Assembly (NCBI RefSeq): GCF_037038585.1
Contig: NC_092520.1
Coordinates: forward strand, 12,965,001 to 13,029,000
Direction of reading: 5' to 3'
From: Patagioenas fasciata
Taxonomy: Eukaryota; Chordata; Aves; Columbiformes; Columbidae
DNA: 64,000 bases
Shown here: in pieces, positions 1 through 13,400 of the stretch
How the letters are laid out: the number at the start of each line of letters is the position of its first letter
Numbering within the stretch: position 1 is the first letter of the stretch
Notes under the pieces: generated by a model
Told to the model about the DNA's origin: nothing
Database searches by the model: none
Seen by the model: only the letters and a program-made list of their open reading frames with translations
Translations under genes and position numbers: made by a program

Positions 1-3607
<3,607 letters not shown>

Positions 3608-3755
3608 CTTCGTGCCGGGATTCCTCACAAAAAGGCTCTGGACACAGCCTGGAAAGTCAGGAAGTCAGTTTCTACCTTCACAGATGCTGTGTGAAGTCCA
3701 GCAGACAAAAATACAAACGAATTAGAAAGAAGGGCACAGGTAACCGGGCAATCAG

Positions 3756-3763
3756 TTACGTCA
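3756..3763. promoter_or_regulatory. CRE/ATF-like site TTACGTCA
   Basis: This bZIP-type octamer (reverse TGACGTAA) lies just upstream of the first coding exon of MRE11, between it and the CpG island. A single octamer is weak evidence on its own. Confidence 0.25.
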
Positions 3764-4213
3764 TCCAGCCTTTTTGTGGTAATTCTCGCTTGCAAAAAAC
3801 CTCAGGCTAGGGAGAGATCCGTGCTTGGTTTAACCATTCACAGGACACACGGCTGCCCCGCCCGGCACCGCCGGCCCTCCCACACCGGCCGCCCGGCAAC
3901 CCAGCGCCGCCCCCGGCGCCTCCCTCCCGGCAAAGCCACCGGGAAGAACCCAGGGAACAGCCGACTTCCCACGAACGACCGCACTACGCGGACCGGGCAG
4001 GAGGCAGCGGGACGAGCACGACTGACACCGGGTTCAATAACGGCGGTGGCAACCGACCCGCTGCACCTGGGGGCGCGGGGCGGCACGGAGGGTGCCGGGG
4101 AGGCCGCGATGCTCCAGAGCCCGCTTCCGGGCCCTCAGCGCGGCCACCTGCCGCCGCGCGCCGTCTCCATGGCGCCGAGAAGGGCGGGGCCCAGCGCGGG
4201 GGCCCGCGCGCCG

Positions 4214-4225
4214 CTCTCGCGAGAG
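4214..4225. promoter_or_regulatory. Perfect palindrome CTCTCGCGAGAG, BANP-type CGCG element
   Basis: The core TCTCGCGAGA (4215-4224) is the known CGCG element found at many CpG-island promoters. It is bound by BANP and has also been linked to Kaiso. Here it sits in the middle of the island between two housekeeping genes. That it acts here is inferred from position only. Confidence 0.6.
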
Positions 4226-4457
4226 CCGTCCCGCTCAAAGCGCGCGCGCTCGCCCCGCGCCTCTCCCGCGGGCCCGACGCCGTTGGCTCAGCCGAGCCCG
4301 CCTCCCGCTGCCGTCACGTCCGCTGGCGGGCGCGGACCGGAAGGAGTGCTCTGCGGGCGGGGCCGTGCACCCGTCAGTGCGTGGCCCCGCCTCTGGCGTG
4401 GCCCCGCCCCTGGAGCGCGGCGGGCGCGCGCGGCAGGTGTGTTCCCGGCAGCGCAGC

Positions 4458-4488
4458 GGGGCCGGGCCGGGCCGGGCCGGGCCGGGCC
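4458..4488 (+). repeat. GGGCC pentanucleotide tandem array, about six units
   Basis: Six successive G-runs of three or four are spaced by CC on the plus strand inside the MRE11/ANKRD49 promoter island. The pattern satisfies the usual G-quadruplex rule (four or more GGG runs with short loops). Confidence 0.85.
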
Positions 4489-4991
4489 ACCGGAGTGGCG
4501 GCCAGTGCTGGGGCCGGCAGCCTGCAGGGGGCGGGCTGCAGGGGACGGGCTGCCGCTGGCGTCGCTGAGGCCCTCCCGGGGCGGTGCGGCCCCCGCGGAC
4601 GGTCGCTTCCCGGCCCTCGCTCGGGGCCTGAGGGGAGAGGGAGCATAGGGAGGAGCGCCGGGCGGAGCGGAGCGAGCGCTGCTGTAAAATGTGTTTTCTC
4701 CAAATCTTTGTTTATAACAGAACAGCCGCTCGGTCTCGCACTGCGCGTCTGACGGCGATGCCATATCCATGTTGCGATAGTACAGTGGTTGTGCTGCACG
4801 GGTATTAACTGGGGAACGTGGCAGAGCCCGGCTTAGTGGAGGAACGTGGGGTTTGTTCTTGAGTTTTGCTGTTCGTGGTGCTACTGGTATCTGCATCATC
4901 CGTCAGTTTTCTTGACAATTCGTGCACAGAAGACAGTAAAAGCTCTCATAAATATCATTCTCTATCTGCCGCTTACAGGTGCTAAGTGAAA

Positions 4992-5249
4992 ATGAATAAG
5001 GACAAAAAAATCGATGACGAAGATGACGACAGTGACCAGTTTGAAGACTTCCTGGAGAATTTTAACCAACTGGAACTGCTGGAGACACACAGGCATTTGA
5101 TTCCTGTAGGAACTCAGAGTTGCTGGTCAGGACAGTCTGACGATGATGATGATGAACAAGAAAGAAGTGAGGAATGGTATGAAATGCAAGAAAAAAAAAT
5201 GGAAAAAAATCCAGAGAAACTGCTGCTCTGGGCAGCTGAAAACAATCGG
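4992..5249 (+). CDS. ANKRD49: ANKRD49 coding exon 1
   Basis: The exon acceptor is probably the CAG ending at 4978. Coding starts at 4992, and the donor GTAAGG begins at 5250. It encodes residues 1-86, the acidic N-terminal region without ankyrin repeats. Confidence 0.94.
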
Positions 5250-6565
5250 GTAAGGTATTTATTCTGTTCATATGTATCACTGGAATGAATGATATTTTGT
5301 GCAGACATCGACAGTTTCATCAACACCAGACATTCTTTTCCCTCTCTGAACTAGTTTGATTCAGTTTTGCAAAGCAACTGTATGTAAAATGTCTCCCTTT
5401 GTAGCCCCCACACTAAAATATCTCTGGATTCACTAGCTTTCTGTGACTGTAGCTCAAAATTTGAGAAACAGCACTCTTCTTAAACTGCTAAATACTGAAA
5501 GCATGCCAGGCTTCTTTTTTTTTCCTGGCAAGTAAACCTTTGCACTGGGTGTATGGGGTCTAGTTGAAATTTTATTTTCTCAAAAGCTCCATATGCAGAT
5601 ACTGGGTGACTGTTTTCCTATATTTTTATGGAAAAAAACCAACCATTTTTGTTGTTGGAAGTGATGGACAGACAAGCAAGATTCCTTTTACGCAGCTTAT
5701 TACACCCTTGTGTACATTTATTTTAATTAGTTGTCTTTCTTACACACACCAGCTCCATCTACCGTTCTGTGGAGGTACTTGTCTTCACAGGGCATGGGGA
5801 GAAGGTGTAAGGGAAAGGTATTCCTAAGGCATTGCAAGTAGGTTTCATGTTCTATCTCTTTAAAAAGAAAACAAAACAAACCACCCAAATCAAACACAAA
5901 CCCATTAAAATAAACAAACAAACAGGAAAAAAAAAACAACACACCACACCCCAGTAACAATAACTGCTTTAATTTTAAAATTTCTTGTTGCACTTAAACC
6001 TTTTTGAGACTGATGGTAATTGCTGTTCCGTAAAACTCCAGAACAGTAAAAGCCACATGGCTTGTTTGCAGAGTTTCAGATTAAATTACCTGTTTTCTTT
6101 AACTAGCTGAGTACAGTGAGGAAGCTCCTTTCTGAAAAGCTGGCTCCAGTGAACGCTCGCGATGAAGACCAGTACACGCCTCTGCACCGAGCTGCCTACA
6201 GCGGGCACCTAGAGGTGGCACACGAGCTGGTCGCCCAAGGGGCCGACGTTCATGCGCAGACGGTGGATGGCTGGACGCCTCTGCACAGCGCCTGCAAGTG
6301 GAACAACACCAAAGTGGCTGCGTTCCTGCTTCAGCAGGGCGCGGACATCAACGCCCAGACGAATGGTTTGCTGACACCATTGCATATCGCTGCGGGGAAC
6401 AAAAACAGCAGAGAAACCCTTGAACTCTTGCTGATGAACCGCTATGTGAAAGCAGACCTGAAAAACAACCTGGATGAAACTGCCCTCGACATTGCTCGGA
6501 GGACTGATATATATCACTACCTTTTTGAAATAGTAGAGGACTGCATAAATGCTGTGTCCCCCTAA
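4992..6565 (+). CDS. ANKRD49: ANKRD49, acidic ankyrin-repeat protein (complete, 238 aa, two coding exons)
   Basis: Coding exons 4992-5249 and 6107-6565 join in phase 0 across a GT/AG intron and give 238 residues, against 239 as I recall for human. An in-frame TAA at 4983-4985 fixes the start at the ATG at 4992. Residues 1-65 are acidic, with runs of D/E around 8-15 and 48-60, and include the conserved HFNQLELLETH-like segment FNQLELLETHRHLIP. Residues 70-86 read EKKMEKNPEKLLLWAAEN. Three clear ankyrin repeats follow: YTPLHRAAYSGH from about 109, WTPLHSACKWNN from about 142, and LTPLHIAAGNKN from about 175. A fourth, partial repeat (DETALDIARRTD) and the conserved tail YHYLFEIVEDC close the protein. 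It is a nuclear protein in mammals, linked to transcription and spermatogenesis; its molecular role is poorly known. It is divergent from MRE11. Confidence 0.96.
5862..5955 (+). repeat. A/C-rich low-complexity tract in ANKRD49 intron
   Basis: The tract is a run of AAAC, CAAA and ACCAC words with a central A-run, with no unit kept for long. It explains the short open frames here. Confidence 0.7.
6107..6565 (+). CDS. ANKRD49: ANKRD49 coding exon 2 (ankyrin repeats)
   Basis: After acceptor CTAG at 6103-6106 the frame reads LSTVRKLLSEK, the counterpart of human LTTVRRLLSEK. It continues through the ankyrin repeats to the TAA at 6563-6565. All of the repeat domain is in this one exon. Confidence 0.96.
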   Translation: MSTVRKLLSEKLAPVNARDEDQYTPLHRAAYSGHLEVAHELVAQGADVHAQTVDGWTPLHSACKWNNTKVAAFLLQQGADINAQTNGLLTPLHIAAGNKNSRETLELLLMNRYVKADLKNNLDETALDIARRTDIYHYLFEIVEDCINAVSP

Positions 6566-7042
6566 AAGCTGTGGTTACGCTTGTGAATGTGAGGTTTGCT
6601 GCCTCTTCTTTGTGTTCTGCACACTCATCCATGGTGGTCTGTCTCTTTGCAATGAAGTTTTCATGTAAGATATTTTGGTATTCTCAGGCAAAACATCACT
6701 TCTTGCAACTCAGCTCAGTGGTCTTGCTCAGACTCTTGCTCAGCGTTACTACTGTTATTGATGGTATTCAGAAAGTCTCAGTAATCTCAGCCAGTCTGTA
6801 TTTAATTAGTGCGAATTTGGAGGGGCTTTTGTAATTTGTCTACTGTCACAGCGGGAGGGAAAACAAATATTGACTTGATGTGAGAAAATTCTGCCTTGGT
6901 TTTGCAGTTTATTACAGCTCACTTGAAAATTATTTTTTGAGAAATGTAACTTTTTCAAAACTGCATGAGAGCTCAGAATGAATGTAACTTATTTGGGTGA
7001 TACATAACATGTTTAGAGATCCTGGTGTAAGGCTCATTATAA

Positions 7043-7048
7043 AATAAA
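7043..7048 (+). terminator. ANKRD49: AATAAA, likely ANKRD49 polyadenylation signal
   Basis: This is the first canonical hexamer after the ANKRD49 stop, about 480 bases downstream, and it sits in AT-rich sequence. Another AATAAA at 8765-8770 could serve a longer 3' UTR. Confidence 0.5.
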
Positions 7049-7049
7049 A

Positions 7050-8934
7050 TATTCAACCGTAAGTATTTTGTTGTCATTTTTAATTGAAAGCTCAATTATC
7101 AGTGCAATTGCCTGTTCATCAATTAAAAGCATTTTTCATAGGATGATAAAACAGTTTCAGTTTATTTTTTTATGGTATTTTTCAAAGAAATTACTTTCTC
7201 TAATGATCCTGTTTAGTTTTCCCTTACAAACTAAGCTGAGGAGTAAAGTTTTAATGTCATGGATACAGCATTAGTTAGAACAAGTAAACTTCAACTGTAT
7301 GAGGATAAACAGCCAACATACTGTTGTGTCAGATTTAGTTACAGCTAATTTAGTTCAGGACACACTCAACAGTGTTTCTCTTCCATCTTTGAATCCCCAA
7401 TGGGAATTTCTCATTCTAACTCAAATATTAGGACATCAGCAAAGTTTGAGAACTTTGCTGGTATTTTCCCTCAAAATTCCTTAATTTCCAGACCATTTCT
7501 TTTCTCATTTTGTACCTTTTTTTTTTTTAATTTGGGATAGCTTGTGATGCTGATCCTGGGCATTCACATCTGAGTTGCATTTCCAAAAGTTCTGACAAAT
7601 TTGTCTGCCATCATTTAACCAAACTCATGGCGTTGGTGGGGGTGGGTGAGTGGGCTGGTTGGTTTCTTTAGATTTTGAGGCCTTCAGTGTGCACCAGAGT
7701 GCAGCTTCTCTCTGCAGTCCTGCCAGCCAGAACCTCACTGGTTTGCAGGTAAGACAGGAACCCTTCATCTGAAGCATTCTTAGCAAGTCCTAGCACTGAG
7801 TACTACTTGGTCTACTTAAAAGAAAAATGTTAATTAATGCTATAAATTTTCTCAAGAGATATCTTAATTTGTTGCTTATGTTTGCCAGTTTGGCCCTTCT
7901 GCCAACAAGTGAAAAATCGTATGATTTTTCGAATTGGTTAGAGAGTTTAATTTACCTGTGTTACTGTTCCCATCAGCTGTATCAATCTGTATGTCTCAGT
8001 CTTTCAACTTTTGGAGAATCAACCTCTCTGGATCATTTACCTACCTCTGAGAGGTCCAGTTATGTACAACCCCTGTCTTTTTTTTTTTCCTTTCCCCCAC
8101 CTTGGTTCAAGTGTAAGTTTCAGACAAAAATCAATACTAAATGCAAGTATTTAATGAGTGAGCGCTTTTCAGTACCAGTAATATCAAAACAACTACTCTC
8201 AGCAGGTAGATCTTTTTGATCAGGTGGTTTAATACTGGTAGAACTTCAGCAATGCTGTCAGCCCAGCACATGATCTATATTGCATGGGAATCAGTACACT
8301 AAGGATTTTCCCATGGTAATGGCATGCTGCATGATTTTGAGTTTCAGCTTTCCCGTCTATAACTTTAGAGTGGAGGAACTTGCTTCTATATGTTAACCAA
8401 ACTGAAGTGAAAATTGAAGATAAGACCTGAAGTATTGTCAATCAGCATGAGAGTTGTAACAAAACTCTTTGTTGTCCTGTGCAGATGCCTTCCTGAGTGA
8501 TCCCAGACTCCTTCCAGACACCACTAACAGAGCTGAAGCACATTTCTAACAGCAGCAGCGCTGGGGTATGTTGGCCCACATTTGGTTCTCTGATCAAGCA
8601 TCTCTAGAGAGCATCTCTCTCACCTGCCTTTGTAGAAGCCCTGTTCAGCACATCTGTTAGAAAACATAACTATGAATGGTACAAGATGATTTTTAATGCT
8701 TATTGGCAGTCTGTTAATAGGACATTTCTGGAAGATGAATATGCCTTGAAACTCATCAAGGAAAAATAAAGAAATGGATTACATCATGCATTTGTGTAAC
8801 TAGAATTGGTTTGTGCCTTTTAAGTTTTCACTACTGTTTGCAAAGTCTCAATTCCAAGGAAGCTACTGCGGGACAAACCTTCTTGCCAGGCAAACGGGAC
8901 AGCTTCCCCTGTGCGCGCCAGCTGTGCTATCCAT
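7050..8934. other. Intergenic or extended 3' UTR, no gene seen
   Basis: The stretch is mostly AT-rich unique sequence without a recognisable coding exon. It holds an 8-bp-arm perfect inverted repeat at 7911-7930 and a second AATAAA at 8765-8770. Open frames of 60-130 codons show no protein-like pattern I recognise. Confidence 0.55.
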
Positions 8935-9252
8935 TGACTAATTAACTGCCAGCTGCTCTTCTTTCTCAAAACTTCAACAGTGGCAAAACAAGGCGAGTCA
9001 AGTCCACTTCAGTCCAATAAACAGTGTAAGGAGCCATTGAAGGAGGAATGTTGTTTTTACAAAATTGGGGACCTGGCGCCTGACCCCAGCGGGAGGGAAA
9101 AGACTGAGAGACATCAGACTATGAATCCTTAATGTAAAACAAAGTCTCTTCAGACCAATCTTGGTTACTGCATTTAAAAAGTTAAGCTAGGGGGAAGGGA
9201 AACCAAAGAGCCAGGAATCCGTATTTTAAATAAATCAGTAAAGGGAGGAGAT

Positions 9253-9512
9253 TGTTAGAATTAGATGAATGAGACAGGCAAACTAAGGCAGGTGTTGGGT
9301 AGTCTGTAAACCCTTAAATACTCCACTAATTGGGAATAGGGGAAGAAATTTGCGGCCCAGATTTAGGATGGATATAAGCAGGGGCTTTTTGCCCTATTCT
9401 GTGTGCCTACTATTAGGCAGCACACCTGGTCTTGCAAAACCATTAATAAAATATGCTTTGCTGAGAGATCCTGCCTGGGCCTATTATATTGGAAAGGTAA
9501 TTGTTTCCTACA
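9253..9512 (+). mobile_element. Endogenous retrovirus LTR fossil (about 260 bp) with polypurine tract upstream
   Basis: The block starts TGTTAGAATTAG and ends TTTCCTACA, so it has TG...CA ends. It holds a TATA-like GGATATAAG near 9368 and an AATAAA near 9445, as an LTR with U3, R and U5 would. A purine-rich stretch (AAAGGGAGGAGA) lies directly before it, like a polypurine tract, so this is more likely the 3' end of a deleted provirus than a solo LTR. A weak primer-site-like TGGCGCC lies at about 9073, so remnants may begin near 8.9-9.06 kb. It looks broken and old; I see no matching direct repeats at its ends. Family unknown. Confidence 0.45.
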
Positions 9513-9779
9513 AACAGTATCTCAAGATGCCTCATTTTATGAAAAGCATTATTAAAATCAAGATAGTATTTTTAAGTATTAGCAGATTTACATCATCCAT
9601 CCAGTGAAACTGGATTCATCTCTATTTCCATCAGTCGCCATTGCCTCAGATGAGGACAGTGGCAACACCCCACAGGGTACAAGACATTCATGCCTGCCTG
9701 CTGCCGAGTGTGGTGACACTGAGGGACAAAAAGGAGGAGCCGCTGATACCCGAGAGCAGAGCCGTTAACGACAACTGGG

Positions 9780-10440
9780 ACTGGCACCCACCCTGCGTCC
9801 CAGCTGGGCACGAGGTGGGCACGGCCCGCAGTCCCCTGGGGATGGGGACTGCCCGCACCCCGCCTCGGAGGTGCTCCCTCTGTTAAACCCCGGGCTGTGG
9901 AAGGGGGAAAAGGCCCCAACTGTGACGTGCAATGGCGACCCCGGGCTGTTCGGGGGCACACGGCAGCAGGTGGCTCCGTCCCACGGCACTCGCGCGCCCG
10001 CCGAGGCGCAGCCCTAACATGGCGGAGGGCGGGCAGGGCACTCCCACCCCGCTCTGCCCCGCGGGGGCTCCGGGCCCCGCCGCTGCGCTCCCTGCTGCCG
10101 GCGGGGCAGGGCCGGACCGCCTGCGCCCGCCCCCGCTGCTGGGGCAACCGGCCCGCCCGGCTCCTACCTGCGCGGGCGCGGTGGCGGCCATGAGGGCGGC
10201 GAACGAGGAGCTGCTGGCGGTGGCGGTCGAGGAGTCGGGCAGCGGCGTGCGCGGCGAGGCGGCGGCCGGCGGGCAGCCCTGTGAGCGCCGCGATCCTCCG
10301 GCCCGGCGGCGGGGCCGCCTCACCGCCCCTTGGGGCCGCCGTTACCCGTCCCCACCCCGGCCCCGCCGGCGTGTCCCCTCGGGGCGGCCGGGCCTTTCCC
10401 CCGCTGGTCCCCGCGGGCACCGCGCCTGGGACCCCTGATC
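9780..10440. promoter_or_regulatory. CpG island, promoter and first exon of C11orf97
   Basis: A GC- and CpG-rich block, densest from about 9930 to 10430, surrounds the first coding exon of C11orf97 at 10190. Several overlapping open frames on both strands are Pro/Arg/Ala/Gly translations of the island and are not genes. Confidence 0.75.
10190..10280 (+). CDS. C11orf97: C11orf97 coding exon 1
   Basis: The ATG at 10190 has G at -3 and lies within the CpG island. The exon ends before the donor GTGAGC at 10281, after 30 codons plus one base. This part is Ala/Gly/Glu rich and diverges between species, so the start is supported by position and frame rather than by conserved residues. Confidence 0.75.
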
Positions 10441-13400
10441 GCCCACAGCCCCCCGCATCTCACCAAAACGGTGCCCTATCAGAGGGGGACTCCCCTGCCC
10501 CATGAGATGCCCTAATCCTTCTTCACCTCCTTGGAGATCTTCAGCGAGCACGTCTCCTTGGAGATCTCATCATGCCTTAGATTGTTCGCCCTGGGGAGAC
10601 ACAGCAGCCATGTCTCGCCAGTGCCCGGGGTAGCCTTGGCTCCCTCCTCAGCACAGCACACCAGCACTCCCCTCCGAGACCTGCCCACCCCGCTCCTGCC
10701 CTTGGGAATGGCGCCATGCTGGACAGCAAGGCCTGGCTGAACCCTGCCACCTATTTGTAAATTATTTGCTTTCAACAGTGTTAAAAACAGAAGCAGAGCA
10801 GCATAACAGTCTTATGAGGAGCAGCTGAGAGAACTGCGGCTGTTCAGCCTGGAGAAAAGGAGGCTGAGGGGAGACTTTATCACTGCCTACAACTACCTGA
10901 AAGGAGGTTGTAGCATGGAGGGTGTTGGTCTCTTCCCTCAAGTAGCAAGTGATAGGACAAGAGGAAACAGCCTCAAGTTGCATCAGAGGAGGTTTAGATT
11001 GGATATCAGGAAAAAATTATTCACAGAAGGGGTTGTCAGGCATTGGAACAGGTCTGCCTAGGGAAGTGGTGCATTCACCATCCCTGGAGGTGTTTAAAAG
11101 GCATTTAGACGAGGTTTTTAGGGGCATGGTTTAGTGTTAGGTTAATGGTTGGACTTGATGATATTGAGGGTCTCTTCCAACTGAAATGATTCTGTGATTC
11201 TATTCTAAAGTGACATTACAATTGGCAAAGCATGTTAGCATTCCGGGGGTTTAAAATAACTGGTTCTTTTGTAATATGTTTTACTAACAGGGAAGAAACT
11301 TGCATATGTTGAGCCATCTAGGAGGGTCAAAGAAATACTAGAAGAAGAGCTTTGTTTTTGGAAAGAAGCATGCCAAGTTAAACACCCAGCTGCAGGTAAT
11401 CCTCCTTATCAGCAAATAGCAAGCATTTTTCAGGGTGAATAAAATGTACATTGTTCTGAGGAACTGTGGCAAAGTTATTATTTACGAAAAAACATCCCAG
11501 AATATTTAGAAGCATCCATGGGGAACATTTAGAAATGGAAGAATTGCTTATAGTCTCTATTACTTCTTTGGTTTTAGTCTGAAATTACAGGACCATAGAC
11601 AACATGGATAATTCTATATGATCTATCAGTTTAGTAAAATGTAAACAAACGCCAGGCAGTAGGGAGGTTTTGTTAACTTTTTCTTTGAAAGAAGTGCTGT
11701 AATTATTAGAATACTTTGTCCCCTTCTGCTGTTCATAACTGAAGTTGGCGTTGACAAGAGCAAGTTGAGGTGAGAATGAGAAGGGTAAATAAAGGACAGG
11801 AAAACAGTGAAAACAATTAGAAGATCAGTCTGTTTACGCAGTGTAAAGGTTATGGAGAGACTTGATTACAGTAGGCAAATGACATTGCAAATGGATGTCT
11901 AAGAGGGAACAAGGTGGGGTCGGTCTAGCTAAACTATTGGAAGTTCTGAGAACTGGAGGTAAAAATGAGGTAAGATCAAAGTAGAAATAATTAGTGGTTT
12001 TTAAGAAGAAAAGAACTTTATGTTGGGACAATGTAACAAAAAACACTTAGATACACCCTTTTTAATGCACACTTTAAATATTTTGTATTTAAACTGGTAG
12101 CCTTGGCCGAGGCTCATTTGCTAGTCTTTGTGCAAGGAGCCTGAGGCCATGTGATTCATGTAAGACAAAACTTACATCATGCTGGTGGTCGCTTGCAGCC
12201 ATAAGATCTATTAATCTAATTGTAGAAAATCAGTTTTGAGAAGTTTGTAATGTTTAAGGATAGGTCATCTTATCTGGTTGACTACAAGGTCTTACTACCT
12301 TTATCAGCCAAGCTATTGTATCTTATTAGGTACATCTCTCTATAGTTCACTGAGTAACGCTGGTTATTCCACAGCTTCTCTCATTAGTTTGTTCTAGTGG
12401 TTGGTGTATTGAAAAACAAAACAAAAGCCTGATTAATAATTTGGATTTTCATGATTCAGCCTTTCTTGGATATATAACGGTGCCTTTTTTGGTATCCAGG
12501 ATTTTCTCCCAGAGGAGGTTTATTAATATATATTTGGGTTTGCCTCTTTAGGTACTCTCACCATTGTTTTGCTTCCTCTTTTAAATTGTGAATACTAAAT
12601 CTGATCATGATATTTCAGTATTTGTATCACTAGTGGCCTATGGAGCGGGAATAATTTACTTATTCTAGAGCTACATTAGAATATGAATTAGAGTTAACAT
12701 TAGGACTAGGACCTTGAGCTGTTTTTTGTCTGTTACTCCTAAATTAATTTTGCTTTTGTTCCACAATACACAGGTCCTCTTCTGTAACCCCACATTCCCT
12801 TCCATAGGGTATAGCTGTTCCTTAGTTATATGAAGCTGCATTATGTTGGAATAAGTGCACTACTACACCTCCTAGTCATTACATGCTCCACAAATGTAAT
12901 AAGGGCATTTTTGCCTTTGTTTCCAAATTTAGAAAATTTTGAAAGAAGTCTTTATGTTTTCTCTTATGTAGCATTGAGACCCAGGGCTAATGTCACTGAA
13001 AATTAATGTAAAACAGTTGGATTCACAGCCAAAAATGTACCTAAGCTAGGTGATGTAGTCAATATCCTGTAAAGACCATTTGAACCTGCAACTCCATTAC
13101 TGTGATTAGGCTCCTTAGGCAATTACGGCACACACTTGCAAATTAACTATTATGTTAGCTCTGTTTACAGTAAGTGGAGAGAAAAGGGCACTTTGAAAAC
13201 ATAATTCTTCTTACTTTTCCTAGGTACTGGCTCTGTAAGTGCCTGTTCTTTTCCCATTGACTGTAATGGGGTTCTGGACAAGTAGCAGAATTGCAGATGT
13301 TAACATCAGTCTGCTCAATCTGCTCATGCATTTAGTGTTACTAAGAGCTGAACCCAACTGTATTTCACAGTGTTCATTTGCCAATAGATCAAAATTGTCT

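Larger units (their letters stand above)
3838..4760. promoter_or_regulatory. CpG island, bidirectional promoter of MRE11 and ANKRD49
   Basis: A block of very high G+C and CpG density separates the divergent MRE11 (first coding exon at 3.6 kb, minus) and ANKRD49 (start codon at 4992, plus). Non-coding first exons of both genes probably lie inside, but I cannot fix their borders. It contains the palindrome CTCTCGCGAGAG at 4214-4225 and a GGGCC array at 4458-4488. Long open frames here on both strands are low-complexity Pro/Arg/Ala translations of GC-rich DNA, not genes. Confidence 0.85.

Noticed and set aside
3776-4648. 290-codon plus-strand open frame, with overlapping long frames on both strands
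   Set aside because: Low-complexity Pro/Arg/Ala/Gly translation of the CpG island, in several frames at once; no family resemblance and it crosses the promoter.
4288-4899. 203-codon minus-strand open frame
   Set aside because: The same GC-rich island read in the other direction, overlapping the probable first exon of ANKRD49.
9593-10420. 275-codon minus-strand open frame opposite C11orf97 exon 1
   Set aside because: Composition-driven frame in a CpG island; several frames are open here at once. A divergent transcript is possible, but there is no coding evidence.
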